A DNA stretch of 64,000 nt from Burkholderiaceae bacterium (GTDB lineage Bacteria; Pseudomonadota; Gammaproteobacteria; Burkholderiales; Burkholderiaceae_B), in contig JANQYI010000009.1 of NCBI GenBank assembly GCA_030728985.1, positions 124,001-188,000 on the forward strand, given 5' to 3'. This document shows, one piece after another, positions 10,326 to 19,667 of the stretch (positions are counted from its first letter, which is position 1; each line of letters begins with the position of its first letter). Below the pieces are notes generated by a model. It was not told the DNA's origin. It saw only the letters and a list, made by a program, of their open reading frames with translations, and made no database searches. Position numbers and translations under genes: made by a program.

Positions 10326-10561
10326 GTGGATAACGCCCAGTAAACAAACGACCATAAGCCCGCAAGTGCGACACCTGTCCAGAACAATCGCTGGAACACG
10401 CCAATCAAAAAGGGGCTTTTTAGGTCTGTCACCTGTTCAGAGGTCTGTCCACCCCCAACCTCATGAGAATGATCATGCCCATGCTCATGCGAGTGAGGGT
10501 GCGCGTGCGAGTGCGCATGGCTGTGCTGAGGCGACTGCGGCGAAGAGGAGTCGGAGGACAT
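10322..10561 (-). CDS. Small histidine-rich protein with one C-terminal TM helix (uncharacterised)
   Basis: ORF track 10322..10612; start MSSDSSSPQ at 10561 preferred because the longer form would run to the edge of the zur operator. 79 aa with an unbroken alternating His tract HSHAHSHAHPHSHEHGHDHSH then TM LFWTGVALAGLWSFVYWAL; ATGA overlap with znuC. Confidence 0.75.
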   Translation of the reverse strand: MSSDSSSPQSPQHSHAHSHAHPHSHEHGHDHSHEVGGGQTSEQVTDLKSPFLIGVFQRLFWTGVALAGLWSFVYWALST

Positions 10562-10615
10562 GCAAGGCTCGTAAACAGGTGTAAATTGAGGGTTGAGTTT
10601 AATCACTAGCATTGA

Positions 10616-10637
10616 TAATGATAATACACTATCATTA
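10616..10637. promoter_or_regulatory. Putative Zur operator between zur and the znu operon
   Basis: Perfect inverted repeat TAATGATA-ATACAC-TATCATTA in the divergent intergenic region, 7 bp upstream of the predicted zur ATG. Confidence 0.65.
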
Positions 10638-10643
10638 GGTAAA

Positions 10644-11009
10644 ATGGAACGCTCTACTCGTCAACGCTTAGCAATTAAAGAAGCCATGCAGAATGCAGGG
10701 CGGCCCCTGCTTGCGCAGGAGGTACTCGACGTGGCAGGGCAAACTGTGCCTGGGCTTGGTATCGCGACGGTTTATCGAAACCTCAAAGCCATGGTCGAGG
10801 ACGGCACACTGCGTCAAGTCGTGTTACCTGGTGAAAATCCGAGGTTCGAACTCGGCAATCACGGGCATCATCATCACTTTCAGTGCAATCAATGCCAAAA
10901 AGTATTTGACATTCACTCTTGTCCGTCTGATCTTGCGATGCTTGCGCCCAAGGGTTTCAGGGTCGAAGACCATGATCTGACGCTTTACGGGCGCTGCAAA
11001 GACTGCTGA
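10644..11009 (+). CDS. zur: Fur-family zinc uptake regulator
   Basis: ORF track 10593..11009; likely start MERSTRQRLAIKEAM. GIATVYRNLKAM helix, HGHHHHFQCNQCQ, C-terminal CKDC. Confidence 0.85.
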   Translation: MERSTRQRLAIKEAMQNAGRPLLAQEVLDVAGQTVPGLGIATVYRNLKAMVEDGTLRQVVLPGENPRFELGNHGHHHHFQCNQCQKVFDIHSCPSDLAMLAPKGFRVEDHDLTLYGRCKDC

Positions 11010-11021
11010 TCAATTACCAGT

Positions 11022-12044
11022 CTAATTGCCGGTCGTTCCCGTGCTAAGTGCTGCGCTGAGCAGTAACACCCCAAGTGCCAAGACTGCTACAGAAGCCAAG
11101 GCCTGCAGTATCAGCATGAGGGCCTTTTGCCAACGTCGCTGAGAGGCACTCTCAGACTGGACGGCCGCCTGACTGATCCAAAGAGATGAGCAGGCTAAGG
11201 CAGCGACGGTTAATCCCGTGCCTAATCCCATCGCGAGCGCAGCCGCAATCCCTGCAATGAAAAAGCCCTGCGCTAAAGAAAACACCAAAACAAAAATCGC
11301 TCCTGTGCAAGGCCGAAGTCCAACGGCCAAAATCGCTGAAGTCGCTTTGGACCAGTTCATTGGACCTGAAATCAAGGCAGGATCTGGCATATGCACATGG
11401 CCACAGTTTTCATCATGGACGTGCGCGTGTTGATGATGCGCATGGGCGTGCTGCGTATTGACCGCGTGTGCAGACCTGCGGTCCATGAATGAACTCAGCA
11501 CGGGCTGAAGGACATGTTTGAAAACGAGCCAAGCACCTAACGCCACCATCAGCATGTAAGACGCGAGTTCCAGCCACCACGTCGCGCGATTCATCGCAAC
11601 ACCCGAGACCTGCAAGACACCTGCGGCAACAGCCACCAAAGCAATCGCGACAAGCGCCTGAAGAAAGGCGGAAAGCATCGCGAGCAAGGCACCGTTGCGA
11701 ATGGTTTCCTTATTCGCCAAGACATACGCTGTCAAGACGGCTTTTCCGTGGCCGGGACCTAAAGCGTGAAAAACACCATAGCCAAACGAAAGCCAGAGCA
11801 AGAGCCAGGCCGCCCAACCATCTTGTTTCCATGCCCGCACAGCACCCGTCAGTTGGCGATAAAACTGTCCTTGCCATGCGGCCATCTGGCCTGTGAACTC
11901 CGCAAACCAACCCGAGGTCGGAACGCTTAAGCGCTGTTCTGGGGTGGCAAAGGGATGTGCCGACTGCGCAACGGCGAAGTCAGAAAATCCTAAGACGAAA
12001 ACCAGTGCGGCGAAAAAAAGAAAGCGCATGCGCATAGCAGTCAT
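11022..12044 (-). CDS. NicO/RcnA-like nickel/cobalt (or zinc) transporter
   Basis: ORF track 11022..12149; start MTAMRMRFLFF at 12044 likely. HALGPGHGKAVLTAYV motif, His-rich loop HAHAHHQHAHVHDENCGHVH, GLRPCTGAIFVLVF. Confidence 0.85.
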   Translation of the reverse strand: MTAMRMRFLFFAALVFVLGFSDFAVAQSAHPFATPEQRLSVPTSGWFAEFTGQMAAWQGQFYRQLTGAVRAWKQDGWAAWLLLWLSFGYGVFHALGPGHGKAVLTAYVLANKETIRNGALLAMLSAFLQALVAIALVAVAAGVLQVSGVAMNRATWWLELASYMLMVALGAWLVFKHVLQPVLSSFMDRRSAHAVNTQHAHAHHQHAHVHDENCGHVHMPDPALISGPMNWSKATSAILAVGLRPCTGAIFVLVFSLAQGFFIAGIAAALAMGLGTGLTVAALACSSLWISQAAVQSESASQRRWQKALMLILQALASVAVLALGVLLLSAALSTGTTGN

Positions 12045-12055
12045 TTTTTCGATAC

Positions 12056-12736
12056 TCAAGGACACTTCACCGTAAATTGATGGGAAAGTTGACGAACAGC
12101 TTCGCGCAAATTCTCTGGCAACTCTTTTTGAGTAGCAGGAATGGACCACAACAAGCGTTCGGTCTTGGGGTCAAGAGGCCTAGGTGGCATGTAACCAAAT
12201 TTGCATTGAGTGGGGGCGTCCATACCTTTGATAGCACGCACCCCGCCCTTATATTCAAACGCGACAAAATAACCGGGATCCTGGATGTCGACCTCGAGCC
12301 CTTTTGCGTCGATCTTGACAGGCGACTCAAGCGGTAACTCAAAAGACAGGACGAGCTGACTGGTTTTGGGATTCCAGGTCGAACGCGCATTGAGAGGCGC
12401 ACCAAAAGCAAGCGGCTTTCCGTCAAGCGTGATTTTTGTAAAGAAGTGCGACTCTGGATCCGCTAACGCGTTCATCCACTCCCCCGTGATCTTTTCAAGC
12501 TCTGCACTGGGCACTTGACCAGCCTTGTCGCGCGGCATGCCTTGCAGCGCGTAGGTCGAGAAAAGCTCGTCAAAAAGCCAGGATTGACGAACGGCGGATG
12601 CATTGCCCTGACTATTAAAGACAAGCTCAATCCCGCCCTCGATCCAGATGTGTGGATGCGCTTGCGCAGCAGGAATCATCAAGCATTGCGCAATCGCTAG
12701 CACCCATCCAGCACAGATTTTTTTAAATGTATTCAT
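12056..12736 (-). CDS. DUF1007 family protein
   Basis: ORF track 12056..12775; start MNTFKKICAG at 12736. Signal peptide then AHPHIWIEGGIELVFNSQGNASAVRQSWLFDELFS, typical DUF1007 N-terminus. Confidence 0.85.
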   Translation of the reverse strand: MNTFKKICAGWVLAIAQCLMIPAAQAHPHIWIEGGIELVFNSQGNASAVRQSWLFDELFSTYALQGMPRDKAGQVPSAELEKITGEWMNALADPESHFFTKITLDGKPLAFGAPLNARSTWNPKTSQLVLSFELPLESPVKIDAKGLEVDIQDPGYFVAFEYKGGVRAIKGMDAPTQCKFGYMPPRPLDPKTERLLWSIPATQKELPENLREAVRQLSHQFTVKCP

Positions 12737-12790
12737 ACTCACTATATTAAACCGGTTGATCGTTCGAATAGCCACTGATCGATTGACACA

Positions 12791-14197
12791 TCAAGCAGAA
12801 CGACGTGCAGCCGCCAATAAGCCAAAGAGTTCTGAGGTATCGTTAGATCTGTCCAACTGCTCGGTCAATGCAATCACTCGATCAATCTCTTGCGTCGACA
12901 AGCACGAGGCCACGACGTTGCGGAATTTGTACACTACTTCTTCATGCGAGAGGGGATTTTCAGGGCTACCGCGACGATTCAAAATTTCGTGTTTGAATTG
13001 TCGTCCATCGTAGGTCTTGATCATCACCCGAGCCGCATGTCGAAACGCGGGGCCCATCGCCTCGATGTCTGGATCGATACGCGCATGGATGCGTTTAATG
13101 AAATCCATGATCTTTGGATCGGCGAGTCTATCCTCAGCATATTGGGAGACAAAGGCCATGCCATCAAAGCCAATCACGGCAATGCCGTAAAACAAATTCA
13201 TCTGTGCCGCAGTCACGCCTTGCGCTTTGTATTCCCAAGCACAATGTGTGTAAGTCATCGGACTCATCCCGATATCGACCTCGGACACCTGATCGGGTGT
13301 CAAACCGTACTCGCGTAACAAATACGCAAACGCATCCAGTGCGGAATGGATGCTGGTCACGCAGGCATGGGGTTTATAGCCCACCTTAGCGGTCTCCCAA
13401 ACTTGACCCAGATCATCGGTGAGCCTCAAAGCGTTGGGGGTGTTGGAATAGGAGCTTAGGTAGCCGCCGTAACCAGCCTCCAGCACGTCTGTGATCCCTG
13501 TAAAGTCGCGTTTAGCAAGATAGGCAGAATAGACGCCGCTTTGCGCCGCACGACCCGAATGAAATCGCTTGACCATCGCGCCCTCTTGCGCGGCCATCAG
13601 CCCGCCGGCCTGCGAGCCGACAATACCAAGCGCGTGCTGCATGCGCTTGGCATCGAGCTCAAGCATTTTTCCGGCACTTGCGGCAGCGACAAAAACACCT
13701 GACGCGCCTTGCGGATGAAAACCGCGAAAAAACAACCCCATCGTCGCTGCGTTACCGACACGGGTGCCGATTTCATAGCCAGTTGTCATCGCGGTCAAGA
13801 GTTTTTGACCCGTCTTACAGCCCATCTGCTCAGCTAAGGCCACCACGACGGGTGTGGCAATCGAGCCTGCATGGACGATGGACTCTTTATGAATGTCATC
13901 GAGCTCAAAAGCATGACCTGCCGTCGCATTGACAAGGACTGCCCCCGCGACCGAGGTTTTGACACCCGTTCCGAATAGGGAGGCCACAGGCCGGGCGCCC
14001 TCCTCTTCAATCATCGCCTGGACACGCTGGGTCCAAGGCAATGTTGCACCGAACAAACAGCAACCCACGCTATCGAGAAAACTTGTTTTCATCCGCTGAA
14101 TCACCTCGACAGGAATATCGGCATATTCGATCGAGGTGGCGAACTCGGCCAAAGCCTGAGTCGCACCGGGCAATAAGGAGGCGGGGTGATTGTCCAT
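12791..14197 (-). CDS. MmgE/PrpD family protein
   Basis: MmgE/PrpD pattern: FLDSVGCCLFGA, NATAGHAFELDDIHKESIVHAGS, GSQAGGLMAAQEGAMVKRFHSGRAAQSGVYSA. Confidence 0.92.
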   Translation of the reverse strand: MDNHPASLLPGATQALAEFATSIEYADIPVEVIQRMKTSFLDSVGCCLFGATLPWTQRVQAMIEEEGARPVASLFGTGVKTSVAGAVLVNATAGHAFELDDIHKESIVHAGSIATPVVVALAEQMGCKTGQKLLTAMTTGYEIGTRVGNAATMGLFFRGFHPQGASGVFVAAASAGKMLELDAKRMQHALGIVGSQAGGLMAAQEGAMVKRFHSGRAAQSGVYSAYLAKRDFTGITDVLEAGYGGYLSSYSNTPNALRLTDDLGQVWETAKVGYKPHACVTSIHSALDAFAYLLREYGLTPDQVSEVDIGMSPMTYTHCAWEYKAQGVTAAQMNLFYGIAVIGFDGMAFVSQYAEDRLADPKIMDFIKRIHARIDPDIEAMGPAFRHAARVMIKTYDGRQFKHEILNRRGSPENPLSHEEVVYKFRNVVASCLSTQEIDRVIALTEQLDRSNDTSELFGLLAAARRSA

Positions 14198-14315
14198 AAG
14201 ATTGACTGTTCATTACTCTAAGTAGAAGTACCGATGCTACCGACTGAAGTTTCTCGGGTCAATTCGCTAGAATAAATAACTATTACTGAATTTGATTCAT
14301 GAGTAAACTCCCGCC

Positions 14316-15236
14316 ATGCGAAATCTCAATGCTTTACTCGTTTTTGTCAAAGTTGCTGAAACACGCAGCTTTACGCTTGCGGCGCAACGGCTGGGCCTGA
14401 CTTCGTCGGCTGTCAGCAAATCCATTGCCCGTCTTGAGCAAGAGCTTGGCGTCAAACTACTCACCCGTTCCACGCGACTGGTGAGCTTAACGGGAGAAGG
14501 GGCAAGTTTTTTTGAGCGTTGCAGACAGATACTGACTGAAATCGAAGATGCAGAGACTGCTGTGACCGCGACCACGGCGACACCCAAAGGCCGCTTGAGG
14601 CTACAGATGCCTGTTGGATTCGGACGCCGTGTGATCGTACCAAAAATGTGGGAATTCACCCAACGCTTCCCAGAGCTCCGTGTTGACATCGAATTGAGTG
14701 ATCGGCTGGTTGATTTGACTTACGAGGCGGTCGATGCCGTTGTCCATATCGGTCCTGTGACTGACGATCGGGTGGTCTCGCACAGGCTTTGTAATCTTAG
14801 TTTTGCTGCCTATGCTTCACCAGAATATTTAGCCAAACACGGCACACCTCAATCGCCAGACGAACTCGATCAGCATCAGTGTTTGGCGTATCTTTTACCG
14901 CTAACCGGCGATCATCGAGAGTGGCAATTTACTAAAAATGGTCAAGACTACTCTAGAGTCGTCTCGGGTGCGCTCAACATCAACAATGCGGAATCGCTGA
15001 TCGAGGCCGCCATTGCCGGCGCAGGTATTGTGATGGTGAGCGACTTTATCGCGGGAAATGCGATGCGTTCAGGAAAAATCAAACGCATCCTGTCCGACTA
15101 CGTTGTCGCAGGACCTGAAGTATCCGTTCTTCATCTACCGCGCAGTACGTTGGCGGCAAAAGTGAGCGTGTTAGTCGCATATATGAAAAGTATCATCGAA
15201 GATATTGACCCCCAAGCCCTCAGCAAAACAGAGTAA
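14316..15236 (+). CDS. LysR family transcriptional regulator
   Basis: N-terminal HTH MRNLNALLVFVKVAETRSFTLAAQRLGLTSSAVSKSIARLEQELGVKLLTRSTR. Confidence 0.95.
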   Translation: MRNLNALLVFVKVAETRSFTLAAQRLGLTSSAVSKSIARLEQELGVKLLTRSTRLVSLTGEGASFFERCRQILTEIEDAETAVTATTATPKGRLRLQMPVGFGRRVIVPKMWEFTQRFPELRVDIELSDRLVDLTYEAVDAVVHIGPVTDDRVVSHRLCNLSFAAYASPEYLAKHGTPQSPDELDQHQCLAYLLPLTGDHREWQFTKNGQDYSRVVSGALNINNAESLIEAAIAGAGIVMVSDFIAGNAMRSGKIKRILSDYVVAGPEVSVLHLPRSTLAAKVSVLVAYMKSIIEDIDPQALSKTE

Positions 15237-15303
15237 TAAACCAAATCCATAAAACTCGATACGAACAGCGATAAGATTCCTCCATAAAAGAGACACTGCA
15301 CCC

Positions 15304-16026
15304 ATGAAAAATTCCCCGTCTACGTCACAATCGAAGTCTGTGCCCTGCCTCAACATTCTGTCGACCATGGCATTGCGTAACGCCTTAAAAGAACTCCTTC
15401 CTGCTTTTACTGCGGCCTCCGGGATCCAGATCAACATTGAGTATGGTGCAACGGCACATCTTGGCGAACGTATCCGCGCTGGGGCCCGTGGGGACCTTCT
15501 GCTTGCTGTCGCAGGCTCGATTGACGACTTGACGCGCGAAGGCATCCTCAACGCAGACAGTCGAGTCGATCTGGTGAGCTCCGAAGTTGCGATGGCCGTT
15601 GGACTGTCCGCTCCCGTACCCGATATTTCCACACAAGAAGCCTTTATCGCAACGCTTAAAGCAGCGCGCTCCATCACCTTTTCCAAGCAAGGTGCGAGCG
15701 GCATATATTTCGCCAGCCTGATCAAGCGTCTTGGACTCGATGAAGAGGTCCGTGCTAAAGCGGTCGTGCTGGCCGAAGGCCTCACGGGCGAGCTTGTGGC
15801 AAGAGGTGAGGTCGAGCTCGCCGTGCAGCAGATGAGCGAACTCATGCAAGTAACAGGCATCAATATTTTTGCAAAACTCCCGCCAGCCGTGCAGCAATCC
15901 ACCGTATTGTCCGCAGGTATTTTCAAAGAAAGTGCGCAGACCGCCGCCATACAGTCTTTGGTGGCGTTTCTACAAACCAGCGACGCCAAGCGCGCGTTTA
16001 AGCAACAAGGACTGGATCCCGTATGA
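15304..16026 (+). CDS. ModA-like substrate-binding protein without a recognisable signal peptide
   Basis: 240 aa; ALRNALKELLPAFTAASGIQINIEYGATAHLGERI, TFSKQGASGIYFASLIKRLG; no hydrophobic N-terminal segment; overlaps the amidase gene. Confidence 0.8.
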   Translation: MKNSPSTSQSKSVPCLNILSTMALRNALKELLPAFTAASGIQINIEYGATAHLGERIRAGARGDLLLAVAGSIDDLTREGILNADSRVDLVSSEVAMAVGLSAPVPDISTQEAFIATLKAARSITFSKQGASGIYFASLIKRLGLDEEVRAKAVVLAEGLTGELVARGEVELAVQQMSELMQVTGINIFAKLPPAVQQSTVLSAGIFKESAQTAAIQSLVAFLQTSDAKRAFKQQGLDPV

Positions 16027-17654
16027 AAACTGATTTGCATTTCCTCACAATTGCCGAGGCAGGACAACAGATCAAAGCTAAAAAGCTTTCTCCTGTCGAG
16101 TATGTCGATCATCTGAGCGCGCGGGTCGAGTCACTCGATGACCAACTGAGTGCCTTTATCACTCTAACCTTCGGGCTGGCGCGTCTGCAAGCCAAGGCTG
16201 CGGAAAGTGAAATCACGGCTGGACGTTATCTGGGTCCCATGCATGGCATTCCTTTTGGCGCCAAGGACATCTACGAAACGGCGGGCATTTTGACGACGGG
16301 TGGTTCACGGATCGGTCAACAGCACGTACCGACCAATGACTGCGCGGTCGTGGCAAAGCTTTATGAAGCGGGCGCAGTCTTGCTCGGAAAGCTCAACACG
16401 CACGAATTCGCCCACGGCGGGCCCTCGCTTGATCTGCCCTGGCCGCCTGTGCGTAACCCTTGGGACCTCTCGCGCTTTAGTGGCGGCTCTTCCAGTGGTT
16501 CGGGCGCAGCTGTGGCTGCGGGTTTGGTGGGCGCAGCACTCGGCACCGATACGGGAGGGTCGATCAGAGGACCGGCTTCGCTGTGTGGCATCGCAGGGTT
16601 TATGCCAAGCTCAGGTTTAGTGAGTCGCGTCGGCGTGATGCCGAACTCTTTTACGCTCGATCACTGCGGTCCTATGGCTTGGACGGTCGAGGACTGCGCC
16701 CTCATGTTGCAAGCGATCGCTGGACATGATCCCGCCGATGGCAATAGTTTTGAGCAACCTATTCCAAATTATGCAGAGAGTCTGGGTCAAGATCTCAAAG
16801 GCTTGCGCGTAGGTGTGTTGCGCTACGTGTGGGAAGAGGACCTTGTCGCTAATGAGGAGCACCGTCAGGCACTCGAGCAGGCGGTGGAGACGTTCAAGAA
16901 ACTCGGCGCCTCTGTGCAAGACTGTCGCCTGCGTCCGATGCAAGACTATATGGACGTCAAGGTCGTCTTGGCCGAAACAGAAATCTTTGGCGTGCAACAG
17001 CAGGGCTTGGCCGAACGTCCGCATGACTATGGGCGTGATTTTTTGACGCGCATTTTGCCCGCAGTGATGTTCCAGTCTCTCGACTATCTCGCAGCCACGC
17101 GTGAGCACAAACGCATGCTCGAGGAAATGAAACCGATTTATGAAAAGTTTGATCTGCTCTTGATGCCAGGCTTTGGTCCTGCCCAACCGATCACGGCGCA
17201 TCGGCCGATGACATTTTGGCGCAAGCCCAATGCGCAAGTGCTTGCCAATATAACGGGCGGCCCAGCCGTTTCTGTCAATTGCGGCTTTAACTCGGCGGGC
17301 TTGCCGATGGGCTTGCAGCTTGTCGGCGCACCTTTAGCCGATGCGCTGGTGTTAAAAGCGGGACATGCCTTTGAGCAAGCGATTGGTTTGCGTCATCAAC
17401 GGCCAGAGCTCAAGCCAGGTCAAGCCGCACCGGCGCTCGTCGCACCTGATTTGACCCCTGACACTTCGCATTGCGATGCCCAAACACGTGCGTTTGCCGC
17501 GCGTATGGCGACCAACGCAGGGCTCAAGCTCGACGAGGCGCTGATGGAGGTGCTATGCGAAGCCGCGCCTCACGCGCTGGAGATGACAAGTCGTTTGCGC
17601 AAGAACCGAAACTGGTTTGATGAGCCCGCCAATGTCTTTCGTTCGGGCCAATAA
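16023..17654 (+). CDS. Amidase (amidase signature family)
   Basis: GIPFGAKDIYETAG, FSGGSSSGSGAAVAAGLVGAALGTDTGGSIRGPASLCGIAG. Confidence 0.95.
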   Translation: MKTDLHFLTIAEAGQQIKAKKLSPVEYVDHLSARVESLDDQLSAFITLTFGLARLQAKAAESEITAGRYLGPMHGIPFGAKDIYETAGILTTGGSRIGQQHVPTNDCAVVAKLYEAGAVLLGKLNTHEFAHGGPSLDLPWPPVRNPWDLSRFSGGSSSGSGAAVAAGLVGAALGTDTGGSIRGPASLCGIAGFMPSSGLVSRVGVMPNSFTLDHCGPMAWTVEDCALMLQAIAGHDPADGNSFEQPIPNYAESLGQDLKGLRVGVLRYVWEEDLVANEEHRQALEQAVETFKKLGASVQDCRLRPMQDYMDVKVVLAETEIFGVQQQGLAERPHDYGRDFLTRILPAVMFQSLDYLAATREHKRMLEEMKPIYEKFDLLLMPGFGPAQPITAHRPMTFWRKPNAQVLANITGGPAVSVNCGFNSAGLPMGLQLVGAPLADALVLKAGHAFEQAIGLRHQRPELKPGQAAPALVAPDLTPDTSHCDAQTRAFAARMATNAGLKLDEALMEVLCEAAPHALEMTSRLRKNRNWFDEPANVFRSGQ

Positions 17655-17671
17655 AGCATCATAGGAAAATC

Positions 17672-18547
17672 ATGACGCATTCTATAAAAGTCAGACTAGC
17701 TCGCCCGGACATCTTGCTCGCACCAGGTGTCTATGACGCCCTTTCGGCCGCGCTCGCCGAAGAGGCGGGTTTTGAAGCCCTCTACCTTTCCGGTGCGTCG
17801 ATTGCCTACACTGCACTTGGGCGCTCGGACATTGGCTTGACCACGTTCACAGAAGTCAACGAACGTATCGCGCAACTGAGGGATCGCGTTCAAGTGCCTC
17901 TCATCGTCGACGCCGATACGGGTTTTGGCAACGCGCTGAACACGGAACGTACGGTCCGAGGCTTTGAACGCAGCGGTGCCAATATCATTCAACTTGAAGA
18001 TCAGTCCTTTCCAAAGCGTTGCGGTCATCTCGAAGGTAAGTCTCTGGTTTCGACAGCGGAGATGGTCGGCAAAATCTGTGCGGCGACGGCGTCACGTCAC
18101 TCAGCAGATACGCTGATCATGGCGCGTACGGATGCTGTCGCAGTCGAAGGATTCGAAGCGGCTCTGGAGCGCGCGGAACACTATCTTGAGGCGGGCGCCG
18201 ATATCTTGTTTATCGAGGCCGTCCGCAGTGATGAGCAGATGCAAATCGTGAACACACGTTTTGCAGGACGTGTCCCCTTGCTCGCTAATATGGTCGAGGG
18301 TGGTAAGACACCCGTTAAATCCGCCGAGGAGCTACAAGCACTTGGGTATTCGATCGCAATTTTTCCGGGCGGTACCGTACGTGCAGTCGCTCACCTGCTA
18401 CAACGTTATTACGCCAGCCTCAAGACAACCGGCAGCACACGCGCCTTTCAAGGTGCCATGCTTGATTTTGACGGCTTGAATGCGGTCATCGGCACACCCG
18501 AATTGCTCGCACGTGGCAAACGCTATGAAAACGGTCAAAAACCCTGA
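17672..18547 (+). CDS. Isocitrate lyase/PEP mutase family protein
   Basis: APGVYDALSAALAEEAGFEALYLSGASIAYTALGRSDIGLTT, DADTGFGN, QLEDQSFPKRCGHLEGK. Confidence 0.9.
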   Translation: MTHSIKVRLARPDILLAPGVYDALSAALAEEAGFEALYLSGASIAYTALGRSDIGLTTFTEVNERIAQLRDRVQVPLIVDADTGFGNALNTERTVRGFERSGANIIQLEDQSFPKRCGHLEGKSLVSTAEMVGKICAATASRHSADTLIMARTDAVAVEGFEAALERAEHYLEAGADILFIEAVRSDEQMQIVNTRFAGRVPLLANMVEGGKTPVKSAEELQALGYSIAIFPGGTVRAVAHLLQRYYASLKTTGSTRAFQGAMLDFDGLNAVIGTPELLARGKRYENGQKP

Positions 18548-18595
18548 TTGCCAAAGAACATTTCATTCAAATAAAACAAAACATAGGACATCGCC

Positions 18596-19660
18596 ATGAA
18601 GACTTATCGTATCGCCGCAATTCCAGGGGATGGCATTGGCAAAGAAGTGATCCCCGAGGGTCAAAAAGTGCTTCAAGCTATCGCTGCAAAAGAGCAATCA
18701 CTCAAATTTGAGTTTGAGAGTTTTGACTGGGGGGGTGACTACTATCGTCTACATGGCGTGATGATGCCTGAGGATGGCCTGGATGCGCTGCGCGATAAAG
18801 ACGCGATTTTGTTTGGCTCGGCGGGTGACCCGCATATCCCGGATCACATCACGCTCTGGGGCTTACGTCTGAAAATTTGTCAGGGTTTCGACCAATACGC
18901 AAACGTGCGTCCAACACGCATCCTGCCCGGTATCGATGCCCCGCTCAAGCGCTGCACGCCCGCCCAACTCGACTGGGTGATTGTGCGCGAAAACTCAGAA
19001 GGCGAATACTCCGGCGTAGGCGGTCGCGCCCACCAAGGTCACCCCATTGAGGTCGCCACCGATGTGAGCATGATGACCCGTGCGGGCGTCGAGCGCATCA
19101 TGCGCTATGCCTTCAAGCTCGCGCAAGCGCGGCCACGTAAGCTGTTGACGGTTGTGACAAAATCTAACGCGCAGCGTCACGCCATGGTGATGTGGGATGA
19201 AATCGCGGTTCAAATCAGCAAAGAATTCCCGGATGTAAAGTGGGATAAAGAGTTGGTCGATGCGGCGACCGCTCGCATGGTCAACCGCCCTGCTACACTC
19301 GATACGATTGTCGCGACGAACCTGCACGCTGATATTTTGAGTGACTTAGCTGCGGCGTTGGCTGGCAGTCTTGGCATCGCCCCGACCGGCAACATCGATC
19401 CCGAGCGCCGCTATCCCTCGATGTTTGAACCGATCCATGGCTCAGCGTTCGACATCATGGGCAAAGGCTTGGCCAACCCGATCGGTACGTTCTGGTCTGT
19501 CGTGATGATGCTGGAGCACTTGGGCGAACAAGCGGCTGCGGACCGCTTGATGAAAGCCATTGAAGCCGTCACCGCCAACCCTCGCCTGCACACGCGTGAT
19601 CTGGGTGGTTTAGCCACCACAGCGCAAGTGACTGCTGCAATTTGCGATCAATTGAGTTGA
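18596..19660 (+). CDS. Tartrate dehydrogenase/isopropylmalate dehydrogenase-like (TtuC-type)
   Basis: IAAIPGDGIGKEVIPEG, VIVRENSEGEYSGVGGRAH, FEPIHGSAFDIMGKGLANPIGTFWS. Confidence 0.88.
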   Translation: MKTYRIAAIPGDGIGKEVIPEGQKVLQAIAAKEQSLKFEFESFDWGGDYYRLHGVMMPEDGLDALRDKDAILFGSAGDPHIPDHITLWGLRLKICQGFDQYANVRPTRILPGIDAPLKRCTPAQLDWVIVRENSEGEYSGVGGRAHQGHPIEVATDVSMMTRAGVERIMRYAFKLAQARPRKLLTVVTKSNAQRHAMVMWDEIAVQISKEFPDVKWDKELVDAATARMVNRPATLDTIVATNLHADILSDLAAALAGSLGIAPTGNIDPERRYPSMFEPIHGSAFDIMGKGLANPIGTFWSVVMMLEHLGEQAAADRLMKAIEAVTANPRLHTRDLGGLATTAQVTAAICDQLS

Positions 19661-19667
19661 TTGAGCT

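Noticed and set aside
12737-12790. Possible Zur operator upstream of the DUF1007 gene
   Set aside because: The region is AT-rich but I found no inverted repeat comparable to the zur/znu palindrome.
15171-16112. 313-aa minus-strand ORF antisense to the ModA-like gene
   Set aside because: Composition is Ser/Ala/Cys-rich with no recognisable domain; the plus-strand ORF has a clear family pattern and tight coupling to the amidase. Treated as a shadow ORF.
16617-17237. 206-aa minus-strand ORF opposite the amidase
   Set aside because: Antisense to the conserved amidase core; no supporting motif or independent promoter.
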